Assembly (NCBI GenBank): GCA_944320385.1
Contig: CALUHH010000002.1
Coordinates: 1 to 64,000 of the forward strand
Direction: 5' to 3'
Source: an uncultured Atopobiaceae bacterium
Lineage (GTDB): Bacteria; Actinomycetota; Coriobacteriia; Coriobacteriales; Atopobiaceae
Length of the DNA stretch: 64,000 nucleotides
The notes beneath the pieces are model-generated. The model searched no databases. It was not told the origin of the DNA and was given only the letters and a program-made list of their open reading frames with translations. Within the stretch, counting starts at the first letter, position 1. Each line of letters opens with the position of its first letter. The translations under genes and the position numbers were made by a program. Shown here piece after piece: positions 33,568-44,027 of the stretch.

Positions 33568-35382
33568 ATGCGCAACAACTTCTGCAAGACGCCGCTCTGG
33601 GAGTGCAACGACGAGCTCGTGCGCGTGGCGCAGGGCGAGAAGCCCGCGGAGCTCGTGATCCGCCACGCGAGCCTCGTGAGCGTGGCGACGCACGAGGTCC
33701 TCCCCGACGTGGACATCGCCGTGGCCTGCGGGCGCGTGGCCTACCTCGGCCTGGGCGGGCACACCGCCGAGCATTGCATTGGCCCGGACACGCAGGTCGT
33801 TGACGCGACCGGGCTCTTTGCCGCCCCCGGGTTCATGGACAGCCACATCCATGTGGAGAGCGCCATGATCGGCGTCGCGGAGTACGCGCGCGCCGTCGTT
33901 CCGCACGGGACCACGGGAATCTTCTGCGACCCGCACGAGGTCGGCAACGTCGCCGGCATGGAGGGCGTGCGCGCGATGTTCGAGGACGCGCGGCGCGTAC
34001 CCCTCAAGGCCATGATGACCCCGCCGTCGTGCGTGCCGGCCGTCACGGGCGTGGAGGACACCGGTGCCGCCATCACCGCCGCCGACATCAGAGACGCCAT
34101 GGGCTGGGACAACGTCGTCGCGCTCGGCGAGATGATGAACTTCCCCGGAATCCTGGCGTGCGAGCCCAACGCGATCGACGAGGTGCGCGAGACGCTCGCC
34201 GCCGACCGCGTGGTCACGGGCCACTTCCCCTCCCCCGACCGCGACCGCGGCCTCAACGCCTACGTGGCGTCGGGCGTCTCGTCGTGCCACGAGTCGGGCA
34301 GCTTCGACGAGGTGCTCGCGAAGCTGCGCCTTGGCATGTGGGTGCAGCTGCGCCAGGGCTCGGCCTGGCTCAACCTGCCCGGCTACCTGCCGCAGCTCGT
34401 GGAGAGCGGCGTGGACACGCGCCACTGCCTGCTCTGCTCGGACGACAACCACCCGCACACCCTCGTCGACGAGGGCCACATGGACCGCATCCTGCGCACG
34501 GCCGTCGAGCTGGGACTCGATCCCGTGACGGCCATCCAGATGGCGACCATCAACTGCGCCGAGTACTTTGGCCTCGCGCAGGACCTGGGCTCGATCGCAC
34601 CGGGCAAGTGCGCCGACATCGTGCTGCTCGACGACCTCTCCAGCTTCTTCGCGCGCAAGGTGTTCGTCGACGGCGGGCTCGTCGCCGAGGACGGGCGCGC
34701 GCTCTTCTCGCCCGAGCCCTACGCCTGGCCCGACTGGATGACCCACACGATGAACCTGGGCCTCGAGCCCACGGCCGAGACCTTCCGCTTTGACGCGCCC
34801 GGCCGCGCGGACGGCGCCGCGCGCGTCCGCGCGATGGGCATCGAACCCGGAGACACCCTCACCCGCGACATCGTGGTGGAGGTCCCCGTCCGCGACGGCG
34901 CCCTTCTCGCCGACCCGGAGCACGACGTCCTCAAGGTGTGCGTCTTCGACCGCCACCACGGCGCGGAGGGCACGCACTCCCAGGGCTTTGTCACCGGCTT
35001 TGGCATCCACGGCGCGCTCGCGCAGACCGTCTCCCACGACGCCCACAACCTCCTCGTGATGGGCGACAACGACGAGGACATGGCGCTCGCCGCCCGTACG
35101 CTCGTGGCATGCGGCGGCGGCGAGATCGCCGTCGCGGACGGCCAGGTGCTAGCCCTCGTGGAGCTGCCCGTATGCGGTCTCATGAGCACCGAGCGCGTGG
35201 AGGTCGTGGCCGAGAAGGTCGCGGGGGCGAGAAGGGCCTGGGAGCAGATGGGCTGCACGATGCCCTCGCCGTTCATGACGATGGGCGTCATGTCGCTCGC
35301 CTGCGTGCCCGAGCTGCGCCTCACCAACCGCGGCTACGTGAACTGCCTCACCTTTGAGATGGAGGACCTGCTCGTGGAGTAG
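33568..35382 (+). CDS. ade: Adenine deaminase
   Basis: A 604-residue amidohydrolase-superfamily enzyme. GFMDSHIHVESAM near residue 90 and GTTGIFCDPHEVGNVAG near 115 are metal-binding motifs; GHFPSPD, SSCHESG and CSDDNHPHTL follow. The C-terminal Ade-specific region (RDIVVEVPVRDGALL, GIHGALAQTVSHDAHNLLV) is complete. It converts adenine to hypoxanthine and ammonia, for purine salvage together with the hydrolase encoded at 38389. GAGGAGGCCTC precedes the ATG. A short GC hairpin follows. Confidence 0.95.
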   Translation: MRNNFCKTPLWECNDELVRVAQGEKPAELVIRHASLVSVATHEVLPDVDIAVACGRVAYLGLGGHTAEHCIGPDTQVVDATGLFAAPGFMDSHIHVESAMIGVAEYARAVVPHGTTGIFCDPHEVGNVAGMEGVRAMFEDARRVPLKAMMTPPSCVPAVTGVEDTGAAITAADIRDAMGWDNVVALGEMMNFPGILACEPNAIDEVRETLAADRVVTGHFPSPDRDRGLNAYVASGVSSCHESGSFDEVLAKLRLGMWVQLRQGSAWLNLPGYLPQLVESGVDTRHCLLCSDDNHPHTLVDEGHMDRILRTAVELGLDPVTAIQMATINCAEYFGLAQDLGSIAPGKCADIVLLDDLSSFFARKVFVDGGLVAEDGRALFSPEPYAWPDWMTHTMNLGLEPTAETFRFDAPGRADGAARVRAMGIEPGDTLTRDIVVEVPVRDGALLADPEHDVLKVCVFDRHHGAEGTHSQGFVTGFGIHGALAQTVSHDAHNLLVMGDNDEDMALAARTLVACGGGEIAVADGQVLALVELPVCGLMSTERVEVVAEKVAGARRAWEQMGCTMPSPFMTMGVMSLACVPELRLTNRGYVNCLTFEMEDLLVE

Positions 35383-35408
35383 GCCACCGTCTCACCCAGA
35401 CATGGACA

Positions 35409-35439
35409 GGGGCCCGTCGCGCTCATGCGCCCGGGCCCC
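35409..35439 (+). terminator. Possible terminator after ade; rest of the 276-bp gap
   Basis: GGGGCCCG and CGGGCCCC can pair 26 bp past the ade stop, without a T run. Further on, GTCGAGCGGCCGC occurs twice (35498 and 35547), followed by a hairpin GGCGAACGGCGCC...CGCCGG near 35565 and CATCCGGATG near 35537. No further gene is apparent before 35659. Confidence 0.45.
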
Positions 35440-35658
35440 CACTTTGGCAGCTGCCAAGCTGTTAAGCTCTACAGTGCGGCGACACGCGACGTCTGCCGTC
35501 GAGCGGCCGCTCCCTGCACGACGAGTATCATTCCCCATCCGGATGGGTCGAGCGGCCGCACTCCGGCGAACGGCGCCTTTCGCCGGGCGAACACATCAAC
35601 CTAACAAGTCCTCCACATGCGCTAGGATGGGTCGGGTACCCGAGCCGAAGGAGATTCC

Positions 35659-36225
35659 ATGGCCAAGAAGTCCGCCGCGCGCCGCCGGGAGCAGAGCGCG
35701 CAGAGCCTTTTCGACGATAGCAAGTACGAGGGCGTTCGCGTCTCGGCGACCTTCGAGTACAACGAGCTCTCCCTCTCGCGCGCCGCCGAGCAGCTCGCGC
35801 CGCGACTCAAGAGCTCGATGGTGTTTCTCAACCTGGCCTCGCTGCTTGCGCTCGTGGCCTCCGCCGTACTCCTGCCCGACCTCTCCGCGCTGCTCATCGC
35901 CCTGTTCGTGGTCGCGGTGATCATGATGTACGTCCAGTACAACTGGAACAAGCTCGCCGCCAGCTACGCGCGCACCACCACGCTCGACCCCGCCGCCCAC
36001 GAGGGCAGCGTCCACGTCGTCGCGTGCGACGACGCGCTCCACCTCGAGGACGCCGGCGGGACGCAAGAGCACTACGACTACGCTGACCTGCGCGTCGTTT
36101 ATCCCACCTCAGAGTTTGTGGTCGCTGGCTTTGGGAAGAAGCGCTACGTCTACGTGCCGCGCAGCGCCCTCTCCGAGGGCCGCTTCCGCGAGCTCGTCCG
36201 CCTGCTCGACGAGCACTGCAAGTAG
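35659..36225 (+). CDS. Small membrane protein, YcxB-like PH-type domain
   Basis: A 188-residue protein: basic N-terminus (MAKKSAARRREQ), a beta strand segment (YEGVRVSATFEYNELSL), two membrane helices (about residues 53-95), then a PH-like C-terminal half (HVVACDDALHLEDAGG, HYDYADLRVVYPTSEFVVAGFGKKRYVYVPRSAL). The pattern resembles YcxB-like proteins, whose function is unknown. AAGGAGATTCC precedes the ATG. It stands alone ahead of the esterase genes. Confidence 0.75.
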   Translation: MAKKSAARRREQSAQSLFDDSKYEGVRVSATFEYNELSLSRAAEQLAPRLKSSMVFLNLASLLALVASAVLLPDLSALLIALFVVAVIMMYVQYNWNKLAASYARTTTLDPAAHEGSVHVVACDDALHLEDAGGTQEHYDYADLRVVYPTSEFVVAGFGKKRYVYVPRSALSEGRFRELVRLLDEHCK

Positions 36226-36300
36226 GGCCCCACACGCCCGTCCCATCGCGAGACAGACCGCACCTGCGAGGTTCTTCTCGCCTGACCCAAGGAGGCCCTC

Positions 36301-37158
36301 ATGGCTCTTATCAGCGTCGACTACTTCTCCTCCAGCCTCATGCGCACCACCACGCTCGAGGTCATCCTCCCCTTTGACAACCAGGGCGAGGCCTACGCCA
36401 CCGACTCCGTGATGCGCCGCGAGGGTGGCGACCTCGAGCGCGACCTCAAGGCCTGGGAGTCGCGCCCCTACCCGCCCAAGCAGGCTCCGTACAAGACGCT
36501 CTTCCTGCTGCACGGCATCTCCGGCAACCACGCCGACTGGATCTCCGAGACGCGCATCCGCCACTGGGCCGAGAGCCGCGGCATCGCCGTGGTCATGCCG
36601 TCCGGCTACAACGCCTTCTACCTCGACCAGCCCGAGGTGCACAACTACTACGGACGCTACGTGGGCCAGGAGCTCGTCGAGGTGGCGCGCCGCATGTTCC
36701 CGCTCTCCGATCGACGCGAGGACACCTTCATCGGCGGCATCTCGATGGGCGCCTACGGCGCGCTGCGCAACGGCCTCAAGTACTGCGAGACCTTCGGCTC
36801 GATCGTGGCCCTCTCCTCCGCCATGGTCATCGATGGCTTTGAGCAGATCGTCTCGGACGACCTGTTCTTCCTCTCGCGCCCGTTCCTCGAGCGCACCTTC
36901 GGCGACCTCTCGCACGTGCGCGGCTCCGACAAGGACCCGGCGCGTCTGGCGGCCGACCTCGTCTACTGCGACCGCCCGCGCCCGCGCATCTTCATGAGCT
37001 GCGGCAACCAGGACCCGCTTGCCGAGCCCAACCGGGTACTTGCCCGTCGCATGCGCGACACGGGGCTCGACGTCACCTATCATGAGATGAACGGCGGCCA
37101 CGACTGGGAGTTCTGGAACTCCGCCCTGCCCGAGGCCCTCAACTGGCTCGTGCGCTAG
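36301..37158 (+). CDS. Alpha/beta-hydrolase esterase (EstA/tributyrin esterase family), copy 1
   Basis: A 285-residue cytosolic hydrolase. The oxyanion-hole motif FLLHGISGNHADW near residue 75, the nucleophile elbow GGISMGAYG (Ser near 147), an Asp in SCGNQDPLAE and GGHDWEFWN near the end complete the Ser-Asp-His triad. The family cleaves short acyl esters, often acetylated sugars. A second gene of the same family follows 63 bp downstream. GTTCTTCTCG lies in the preceding gap (36271). Confidence 0.88.
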   Translation: MALISVDYFSSSLMRTTTLEVILPFDNQGEAYATDSVMRREGGDLERDLKAWESRPYPPKQAPYKTLFLLHGISGNHADWISETRIRHWAESRGIAVVMPSGYNAFYLDQPEVHNYYGRYVGQELVEVARRMFPLSDRREDTFIGGISMGAYGALRNGLKYCETFGSIVALSSAMVIDGFEQIVSDDLFFLSRPFLERTFGDLSHVRGSDKDPARLAADLVYCDRPRPRIFMSCGNQDPLAEPNRVLARRMRDTGLDVTYHEMNGGHDWEFWNSALPEALNWLVR

Positions 37159-37221
37159 GCGTCCGGCTCCCGGCGGCAATGCCGGGCACATCCATCCGAC
37201 CTCACGGGGAGGGACGCGAGA

Positions 37222-38088
37222 ATGGCACTGCTCAGAGTCGACTTCTACTCCCACTACCTCGAGCGCAACGTGGTTCTCACCGCGGTGATCCCGGCCGACA
37301 AGATGGACGGCAACAAGCTCGCCAAGAAGCGGCGCGGCCCCTATCGCACGGTCTACCTGCTTCACGGCCTCTTTGGCCGCGACTACGACTGGATCGACAA
37401 GACCCACGTGGTCGAGACCGCCGAGGCGCGCGACATCGCGCTGATCATGCCCTCCGGCGAGGACGGCCTCTACCTCAACAAGCCCGAGATCAACGAGTGG
37501 CACGGGAAGTTCATCAGCGAGGAGCTGGTGGACTTCACGCGCCGCCTCTTCCCGCTCTCGACCAAGCGCGAGGACACGGCACTTGCCGGCATCTCCATCG
37601 GAGCGTACACCGCGCTGATCAACGGGCTTCTGCGCCCGGATCGCTTTGGCGACATCATCATCCTCTCGGGCGCCTTCATGCGCGACCGCGTGCTCGACGC
37701 CGTGGAGTCGCGCTCTCCGCGCAAGCGCAAGTACTACGAGCGCTTCTTCGGCGACATCGACACGGTGATTGGCTCCGACAAGGACTACGTGGCCCTGATC
37801 GACAAGTTCAGGCAGGACCCCGAGCTGCCCAAGCCGCGGTTCTACTCTGCCTGCGGCCTGCACGACAACCTCTGCGAGAACAACCGCGACCTCGTGAGGC
37901 TGCTGCGCGACGCCGACTTTGACGTGACGTACTGGGAGCCCGACATCGGCGCGCACGAGTGGCCGTTCTGGAACGCGTGGATCGACTGTGCGCTCGACTG
38001 GTACGCGCCCGGCCCGATGAAGCCGTCAACCGTCCCCGTGGACTACTCGGCCCTCACCGAGCTGCGTCCGCCCGAGGGCCAGAAGTAG
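37222..38088 (+). CDS. Alpha/beta-hydrolase esterase (EstA family), copy 2
   Basis: A 288-residue paralogue of the previous gene: YLLHGLFGRDYDWIDKT, AGISIGAYTALINGL (Ser near residue 125), ACGLHDNLCENN and GAHEWPFWNAWID. It lacks the roughly 20-residue insert found after residue 30 in copy 1. Tandem copies with divergent loops suggest different ester substrates. The stop codon is followed at once by a 47-bp perfect palindrome. Confidence 0.88.
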   Translation: MALLRVDFYSHYLERNVVLTAVIPADKMDGNKLAKKRRGPYRTVYLLHGLFGRDYDWIDKTHVVETAEARDIALIMPSGEDGLYLNKPEINEWHGKFISEELVDFTRRLFPLSTKREDTALAGISIGAYTALINGLLRPDRFGDIIILSGAFMRDRVLDAVESRSPRKRKYYERFFGDIDTVIGSDKDYVALIDKFRQDPELPKPRFYSACGLHDNLCENNRDLVRLLRDADFDVTYWEPDIGAHEWPFWNAWIDCALDWYAPGPMKPSTVPVDYSALTELRPPEGQK

Positions 38089-38196
38089 GGCCTCGCAAAA
38101 GGGGACAGGTACAGAAGCCCAGATAAAACCTGCCAGAAGTTCTCACTTTTGGCAGGTTTTATCTGGGCTTCTGTACCTGTCCCCTTTTGCGAGGCC
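38089..38196. repeat. 47-bp perfect palindrome with 14-nt loop, adjacent to a stop codon
   Basis: Left arm 38089-38135 (begins GGCCTCGCAAAAGGGGACAG) is matched without error by 38150-38196. The loop is GAAGTTCTCACTTT. The arm starts on the base after the esterase TAG. It includes GGGGACAGGTACAGAAGCCC, a sequence type common in palindromic repeats of anaerobes. It could terminate transcription from both converging genes. Confidence 0.92.
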
Positions 38197-38248
38197 CCTT
38201 TTGCAGGACACGCCAGCGCGCGCTCCAAGGCGAGCGGGCGCTGCTGGC

Positions 38249-38349
38249 CCAAACGTCACAGCTAGTGGTACGTACCACCAGTAGAGTGTGGAGTTCTTAT
38301 CGGTAGCGTATAATTTATTTTTTCTAGTGAGACTACCTGTGACGTTTGG
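38249..38349. repeat. 101-bp AT-rich element with 13-bp perfect terminal inverted repeats
   Basis: CCAAACGTCACAG (38249-38261) is inverted at 38337-38349. Inside is the perfect palindrome GTGGTACGTACCAC (38265-38278) and an AT-rich stretch (TATAATTTATTTTTT near 38310) unlike the surrounding GC-rich DNA. No reading frame. It resembles a small non-autonomous insertion (MITE-like), but no target-site duplication is obvious. Confidence 0.6.
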
Positions 38350-38388
38350 CGGGCGGGCAAACCGGCGGAGCGGTCCTTCGGCGGCGCC

Positions 38389-39345
38389 TCACGCCAGCGC
38401 GCGCTCCACGCGGGCGAGAAACCCCTCGAGGAAGCGCGGGGCGTCCACGGTGAGCGCGACCTCGCAGTTCTTCTGGGCGTCGCGCAGGCGATCGGGGTCG
38501 CAGACGGTGCGGCCCCGCGTGGCGCCGTCGAGGTCCACGCGCAGGTTCGCCGCATGGCAGCCTACCAAAGAGGGGTCGATGGCGGCTGCCACGGCCAGCG
38601 GGTCGTGCAGCGCGCAGCCGCCCATGTGGGGGTTGTTCGTCTCGTAGATGCCGATGTAGTGGTCGGTCATGTCGGCGAAGAAGCGGCCAGCGGGGGTGCC
38701 CAGGGCACGCCAGCACGCCGTCTCCGCGCGCGTGAGGACGACCTGATGCGTGACGTCGAGGCCAATCATGCGCGTGGGGAGGCCCGAGCGCAGCACGGCA
38801 TCGGCGGCCTCGGGGTCGTTGCGGATGTTGGCCTCGGCGCAGGGCGTGACGTTTCCGGGCACCGTAAGCGCGCCGCCCATGAAGGTCGCGCGCGGCAGGG
38901 CACTGGCATCCGCCGACGTGGCACGGAGCGCGAGGGCAAGGTTAGTGAGCGGGCCCGTGGGCACGTAGCGCAGGTCCTCACTCGCGGCGTCCAGCGCCCC
39001 CGCGAGATAATCGACGCCGTTTCGCGGGGCAGCGTAGCACCAGCCGGAGAGCTCCTGCCCGCCGAGCCCGTTCTCGCCGTGGATGCGCACGACGCCGGCC
39101 GGCGGCTCAAACGCCGCCTTCGCGTCGAGGGCGCGGTCGGCGCCGCGATAGACCGGAACCTCGGGGTGGCCGAGCAGGCGAAGCAGCGCGAGGGTGTTTC
39201 TCGTCGCCGTGTCCACCGTCACGTTGCCGTAGCTGCACACCACGGCCGCGAGCTCGACCTCCGGGCTGCCGAGCGCATAGGCCAGCGCCAGGGCGTCGTC
39301 GATGCCGGTGTCGAGGTCGAGAATCAGCTTGATGGGAGCGCTCAT
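38389..39345 (-). CDS. Inosine/uridine-preferring nucleoside hydrolase
   Basis: A 318-residue protein opening with the Ca-binding motif LILDLDTGIDDALAL. Other blocks are FMGGALTVPGNVTP, AEANIRNDPEAADAVL and CALHDPLAVAAA, which supply ribose and metal ligands. It splits ribonucleosides into base and ribose. Its ATG overlaps the stop of rbsK by four bases, so ribose release and ribose phosphorylation are coupled. I began at MSAPIKL; the longer upstream frame is not family-like. Confidence 0.92.
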   Translation of the reverse strand: MSAPIKLILDLDTGIDDALALAYALGSPEVELAAVVCSYGNVTVDTATRNTLALLRLLGHPEVPVYRGADRALDAKAAFEPPAGVVRIHGENGLGGQELSGWCYAAPRNGVDYLAGALDAASEDLRYVPTGPLTNLALALRATSADASALPRATFMGGALTVPGNVTPCAEANIRNDPEAADAVLRSGLPTRMIGLDVTHQVVLTRAETACWRALGTPAGRFFADMTDHYIGIYETNNPHMGGCALHDPLAVAAAIDPSLVGCHAANLRVDLDGATRGRTVCDPDRLRDAQKNCEVALTVDAPRFLEGFLARVERALA

Positions 39346-40256
39346 AGCGCGGCCTCCACTTCTTCGGCGGTGGGAATGGACTGCTGGGCACCGAGTCGGC
39401 TCACGGAGAGAGCGGCCGCGGCGGCACCCCAGACCATGGAATCCTCGAGCGAGAGCCCGCGGAGGCGCCCGGCAACGAGCCCGCCGATGAAGGTGTCGCC
39501 GGCGCCCGTGGTGTCCACGACCTCCGGCGGCCGCGCCGCCGGAATCCGCAGCGCCACGCCGTCCGCGCCCAGGCCGAAGGAGCCCGCCGCGCCGAGCGTG
39601 ATCGCCACGGCGCCCGCACCCTTGGCGCGCAGCAGCCGCGCCGCCTCGAGGCACGTCTCGTCATCAGAGGGCAGCACGCCGCAGACGATCTGGCACTCGG
39701 TCTCATTGAGGCAGACCAGGTCGACGGACGCCCAGAGGTCGTCGGGAGCGGGGCGCGCCGGCGCGGGGTTGTAGACGGTGTAGAGGCCCAGGTCGTGCGC
39801 GACGCGCAGGGCGGCCTCGGTGGCCGCGGGGTCGCACTCGCCCTGAGTCAGGAAGACGTCGCCCCTCTCTGCAACGCGCCGCAGGTCAGCGATGACGTCG
39901 TCCGCGGCCAGCGCGTGGTTGGCGCCCGCCGAGAGCACGATGCGGTTCTCGCCGGCAACGCGCACGATGACCGCGACGCCCGTCGACACGCCCTCGAGGC
40001 GCCGCACGAGCCCGCAGTCGACCCCCGCCGCCTCGAGCCCGGCAACGAGCTCGCGACCAAAGGCGTCGGCGCCCACCGCAGCGATCATGTGCGTGGCGGC
40101 GCCGAGCCGGGCGGAGGCGACCGCCTGGTTGGCGCCCTTGCCGCCGGCATTGGTGAGGAAGCCGGAGCCGGAAAGGGTCTCCCCCGCCGCGGGCATGCGC
40201 GGCGCGTCGATGGACAGGTCCATGTTCATGCTGCCAAATATGACGACCTTGGGCAT
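39342..40256 (-). CDS. rbsK: Ribokinase
   Basis: A 304-residue PfkB-family kinase: VVIFGSMNMDLSIDAPRMP at the start, NAGGKGANQAVASARLG near residue 36, and DTTGAGDTFIGGLVAG near 248 with the catalytic Asp. It phosphorylates ribose, here probably that released by the nucleoside hydrolase translated from the same mRNA. There is no ribose transporter nearby, which supports a nucleoside source. Confidence 0.92.
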   Translation of the reverse strand: MPKVVIFGSMNMDLSIDAPRMPAAGETLSGSGFLTNAGGKGANQAVASARLGAATHMIAAVGADAFGRELVAGLEAAGVDCGLVRRLEGVSTGVAVIVRVAGENRIVLSAGANHALAADDVIADLRRVAERGDVFLTQGECDPAATEAALRVAHDLGLYTVYNPAPARPAPDDLWASVDLVCLNETECQIVCGVLPSDDETCLEAARLLRAKGAGAVAITLGAAGSFGLGADGVALRIPAARPPEVVDTTGAGDTFIGGLVAGRLRGLSLEDSMVWGAAAAALSVSRLGAQQSIPTAEEVEAAL

Positions 40257-40280
40257 GGGGCCTCCCTCACTCAGAATGAG

Positions 40281-40305
40281 TCAAAAGGGGTCTGTCCCCT
40301 TTTGA
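40281..40305. repeat. Palindrome TCAAAAGGGG...CCCCTTTTGA near a stop codon
   Basis: Ten-base arms with loop TCTGT. CCCCTTTTGA is repeated once more directly after it (40307-40316), abutting the stop of the DUF362 gene. It probably terminates that transcript. Confidence 0.7.
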
Positions 40306-40316
40306 CCCCTTTTGAA

Positions 40317-41501
40317 TCACTTGACCTCGACGAGCTCGTAGACGCTCGTGCCCAGCCCGATCTTCTCAGCGTGCTCGATCATGGAGCGCCAGTTGGTGTC
40401 CGGGTGCGTCATGTTGAAGTGGTCGTGCGCGCAGCGCTCCGGGATGCCGCCCGCGGCCTCGAGCTTGGTGCGCATGTCGGTGAGCTCGGAGTCAGGCAGC
40501 GCCGGCGCGGCGAGCGCCATGTCGATGGCGGCCTGGTCGATGGCCACCGGGTCAAAGCTCGCGAACATCCCCAGATCGGGCACGATCGGCGTGTCGTTCT
40601 CGGGATGGCAGTCGCAGTTGGGGCTGATGTCGGTGGCGATGGAGATGTGGAAGTGCGGGCGGTCCTGCACGACGGCCTGCGCGTACTCGGCAATCTTGCA
40701 GTTGAGCTCGTCGACGGCGGAGTCGGAGCCCGCGACGACGGCGTCCTGGTTGCAGGCGCCGATGCAGCGGCCGCAGCCCACGCAGCGGTCATGGTCGATG
40801 CGCGCCACGGGCACGGTGACGACCTTGCCGCTCTTGAGCTCGCGCTCGCGGGTCTGGTCAAAGCTGACGGCACCGTGCGCGCAGATGCGCTCGCACGCGC
40901 GGCAGCCGATGCACTTCTCGGTGCGCACGTTGGGCTTGCCGGCCGCGTGCTGCTCCATCTTGCCCGCGCGCGAGCCGCCGCCCATGCCCAGGTTCTTCAT
41001 GCAGCCGCCAAAGCCGGCCTGCTCGTGACCCTTGAAGTGCGTGAGCGAGATCACGATGTCCGCGTCCATGAGGGCGTGGCCGATCTTGGCCTCCTTGACG
41101 TACTCGCCGTTTTTCACGGGCACGAGCGTCTCGTCGGTGCCCTTGAGGCCGTCGGCGATGATCACCTGGCAGCCGGTCGCATAGGGCGTAAATCCGTTCT
41201 GGTACGCGCAGTCGAGGTGCTCGAGCGCGTTCTTGCGGCTGCCCACGTAGAGCGTGTTGCAGTCCGTGAGGAAGGGCTTGCCGCCCAGCTCCTTGATCAC
41301 GTCGACGACGGCGCGTGCGTAGTTGGGGCGCAGGAAGCTCAGGTTTCCCAGCTCGCCAAAGTGAATCTTGATGGCTACGAACTTGTTCTCAAAGTCGATC
41401 TGCTCGATGCCGGCGCGGCGGATGAGGCGCTTGAGCTTGTCGAGCTGGCTCTCGCGCGCGTAGGTGCGCAGATTGGTGTAGTAGACCTTGGCGGTGTCCA
41501 T
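40317..41501 (-). CDS. DUF362 protein with two 4Fe-4S clusters
   Basis: A 394-residue protein. The N-terminal DUF362 region (FVAIKIHFGELGNLSFLRPNY, DIVISLTHFKGHEQAGFGG) is followed by a ferredoxin-like insert with CIGCRACERIC near residue 198 and CVGCGRCIGAC near residue 243, then a C-terminal DUF362 part. It is cytosolic. Members occur in anaerobes and are thought to be redox proteins; no reaction is established. It is a single gene bounded by palindromes on both sides. Confidence 0.88.
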   Translation of the reverse strand: MDTAKVYYTNLRTYARESQLDKLKRLIRRAGIEQIDFENKFVAIKIHFGELGNLSFLRPNYARAVVDVIKELGGKPFLTDCNTLYVGSRKNALEHLDCAYQNGFTPYATGCQVIIADGLKGTDETLVPVKNGEYVKEAKIGHALMDADIVISLTHFKGHEQAGFGGCMKNLGMGGGSRAGKMEQHAAGKPNVRTEKCIGCRACERICAHGAVSFDQTRERELKSGKVVTVPVARIDHDRCVGCGRCIGACNQDAVVAGSDSAVDELNCKIAEYAQAVVQDRPHFHISIATDISPNCDCHPENDTPIVPDLGMFASFDPVAIDQAAIDMALAAPALPDSELTDMRTKLEAAGGIPERCAHDHFNMTHPDTNWRSMIEHAEKIGLGTSVYELVEVK

Positions 41502-41563
41502 GCGGCCCCTCTCCTCAAAAGACGTCCCCTTGAGATTCTACGCCCCCCTCGCGGCAATATGTA

Positions 41564-41584
41564 AATTGGGGACTGTCCCCAATT
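41564..41584. repeat. Palindrome AATTGGGGAC-T-GTCCCCAATT
   Basis: Perfect 10-bp arms around a single T. It has the same GGGGACTGTCCCC core as the next palindrome but different outer bases. It lies upstream of the DUF362 gene. Confidence 0.75.
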
Positions 41585-41591
41585 AACAGAA

Positions 41592-41620
41592 GGGCCGCCG
41601 GGCGAGAAACCCGGCGGCCC
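41592..41620 (-). terminator. Hairpin downstream of pgi
   Basis: GGGCCGCCGGG and CCCGGCGGCCC form an 11-bp perfect stem (loop CGAGAAA), 34 bp past the pgi stop. No strong T run. Confidence 0.6.
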
Positions 41621-41629
41621 GAATGAGTC

Positions 41630-41650
41630 AAAAGGGGACTGTCCCCTTTT
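41630..41650. repeat. Palindrome AAAAGGGGAC-T-GTCCCCTTTT next to the pgi stop
   Basis: Perfect 10-bp arms. On the minus strand the T run lies just after the stem, 4 bp past the pgi stop codon, so it can act as a terminator. Confidence 0.75.
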
Positions 41651-41653
41651 GGC

Positions 41654-43348
<1,695 letters not shown>

Positions 43349-43430
43349 GGGAGCTCCTTCCCCGAACTGCAACAGATGGGTCTAGGATACCGCTCGCCGC
43401 GACGGGCGTCCGTCAGGGAACGGCAATCGT

Positions 43431-43985
43431 TTAGAACGGCTCACCCAGCGGCGGAATCCGCTTGAGCCGCGCCCACATGACCTGCTTCTCGTGGGGGTCG
43501 GCGAGGGCGGCGGCAAAGCCGCCCAGATTGAGGACGCGCATGCCCAGCACGTACGCGATCGCCCCGGGAGTGAGAAGGGCCTCGTCCAGCGACTCGAGCG
43601 CCGCGAGCTCGTCGGCATAGGCCTCGCGCAGGAGCGCGGCGGCGGCCTCGTCGCAGCAGACCAGCGTGGCGGGGTCGAGCGCGCACACCGCCTCGCGCAT
43701 CAGGGTCGCGTCCAGGGGCTCGTCCGCCGCGTCCACGGCGAGCAGCCACTCCCAGTCCTCGGGCGGGTAGCCCAGACGCTCGAGGGAGGCCCTGAGCGCC
43801 GCGCCGTCCGCGCCCGAGAAGGCGGGCTCGCCGCTCTTCTCGGCCTCCGAGAGCTCCCCCTTGACGAGAAGGACCGCGGAGAACGCGTTTCCGCCCATGC
43901 GCACGCCTCGCGCGGTCAGCGCGTCGATCTCCGTCGCGGCCTTGTCGAGATACGCGCGCCTGCGCGCGTCGCGCTCCGATGCCAT
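43431..43985 (-). CDS. Hypothetical protein, possible uracil-DNA-glycosylase-like fold
   Basis: A 184-residue protein I cannot assign firmly. The block SGEPAFSGADGAALRASLERLGY near residue 50 and LDPATLVCCDEAAAALLREAY near 105 are spaced like the GEAPG.../GPAG loop and the DP-x-x-IV-LG block of family 4/5 uracil-DNA glycosylases. It has no cysteines for an Fe-S cluster and no clear catalytic motif. The end (MWARLKRIPPLGEPF) would fit a structural relative. It could be inactive or unrelated. A lone gene with GAGGCCCC before its ATG. Confidence 0.6.
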   Translation of the reverse strand: MASERDARRRAYLDKAATEIDALTARGVRMGGNAFSAVLLVKGELSEAEKSGEPAFSGADGAALRASLERLGYPPEDWEWLLAVDAADEPLDATLMREAVCALDPATLVCCDEAAAALLREAYADELAALESLDEALLTPGAIAYVLGMRVLNLGGFAAALADPHEKQVMWARLKRIPPLGEPF

Positions 43986-44027
43986 GGGGCCTCCCCGCCT
44001 CAAGTGCTACCGACTCTATAACATTTT

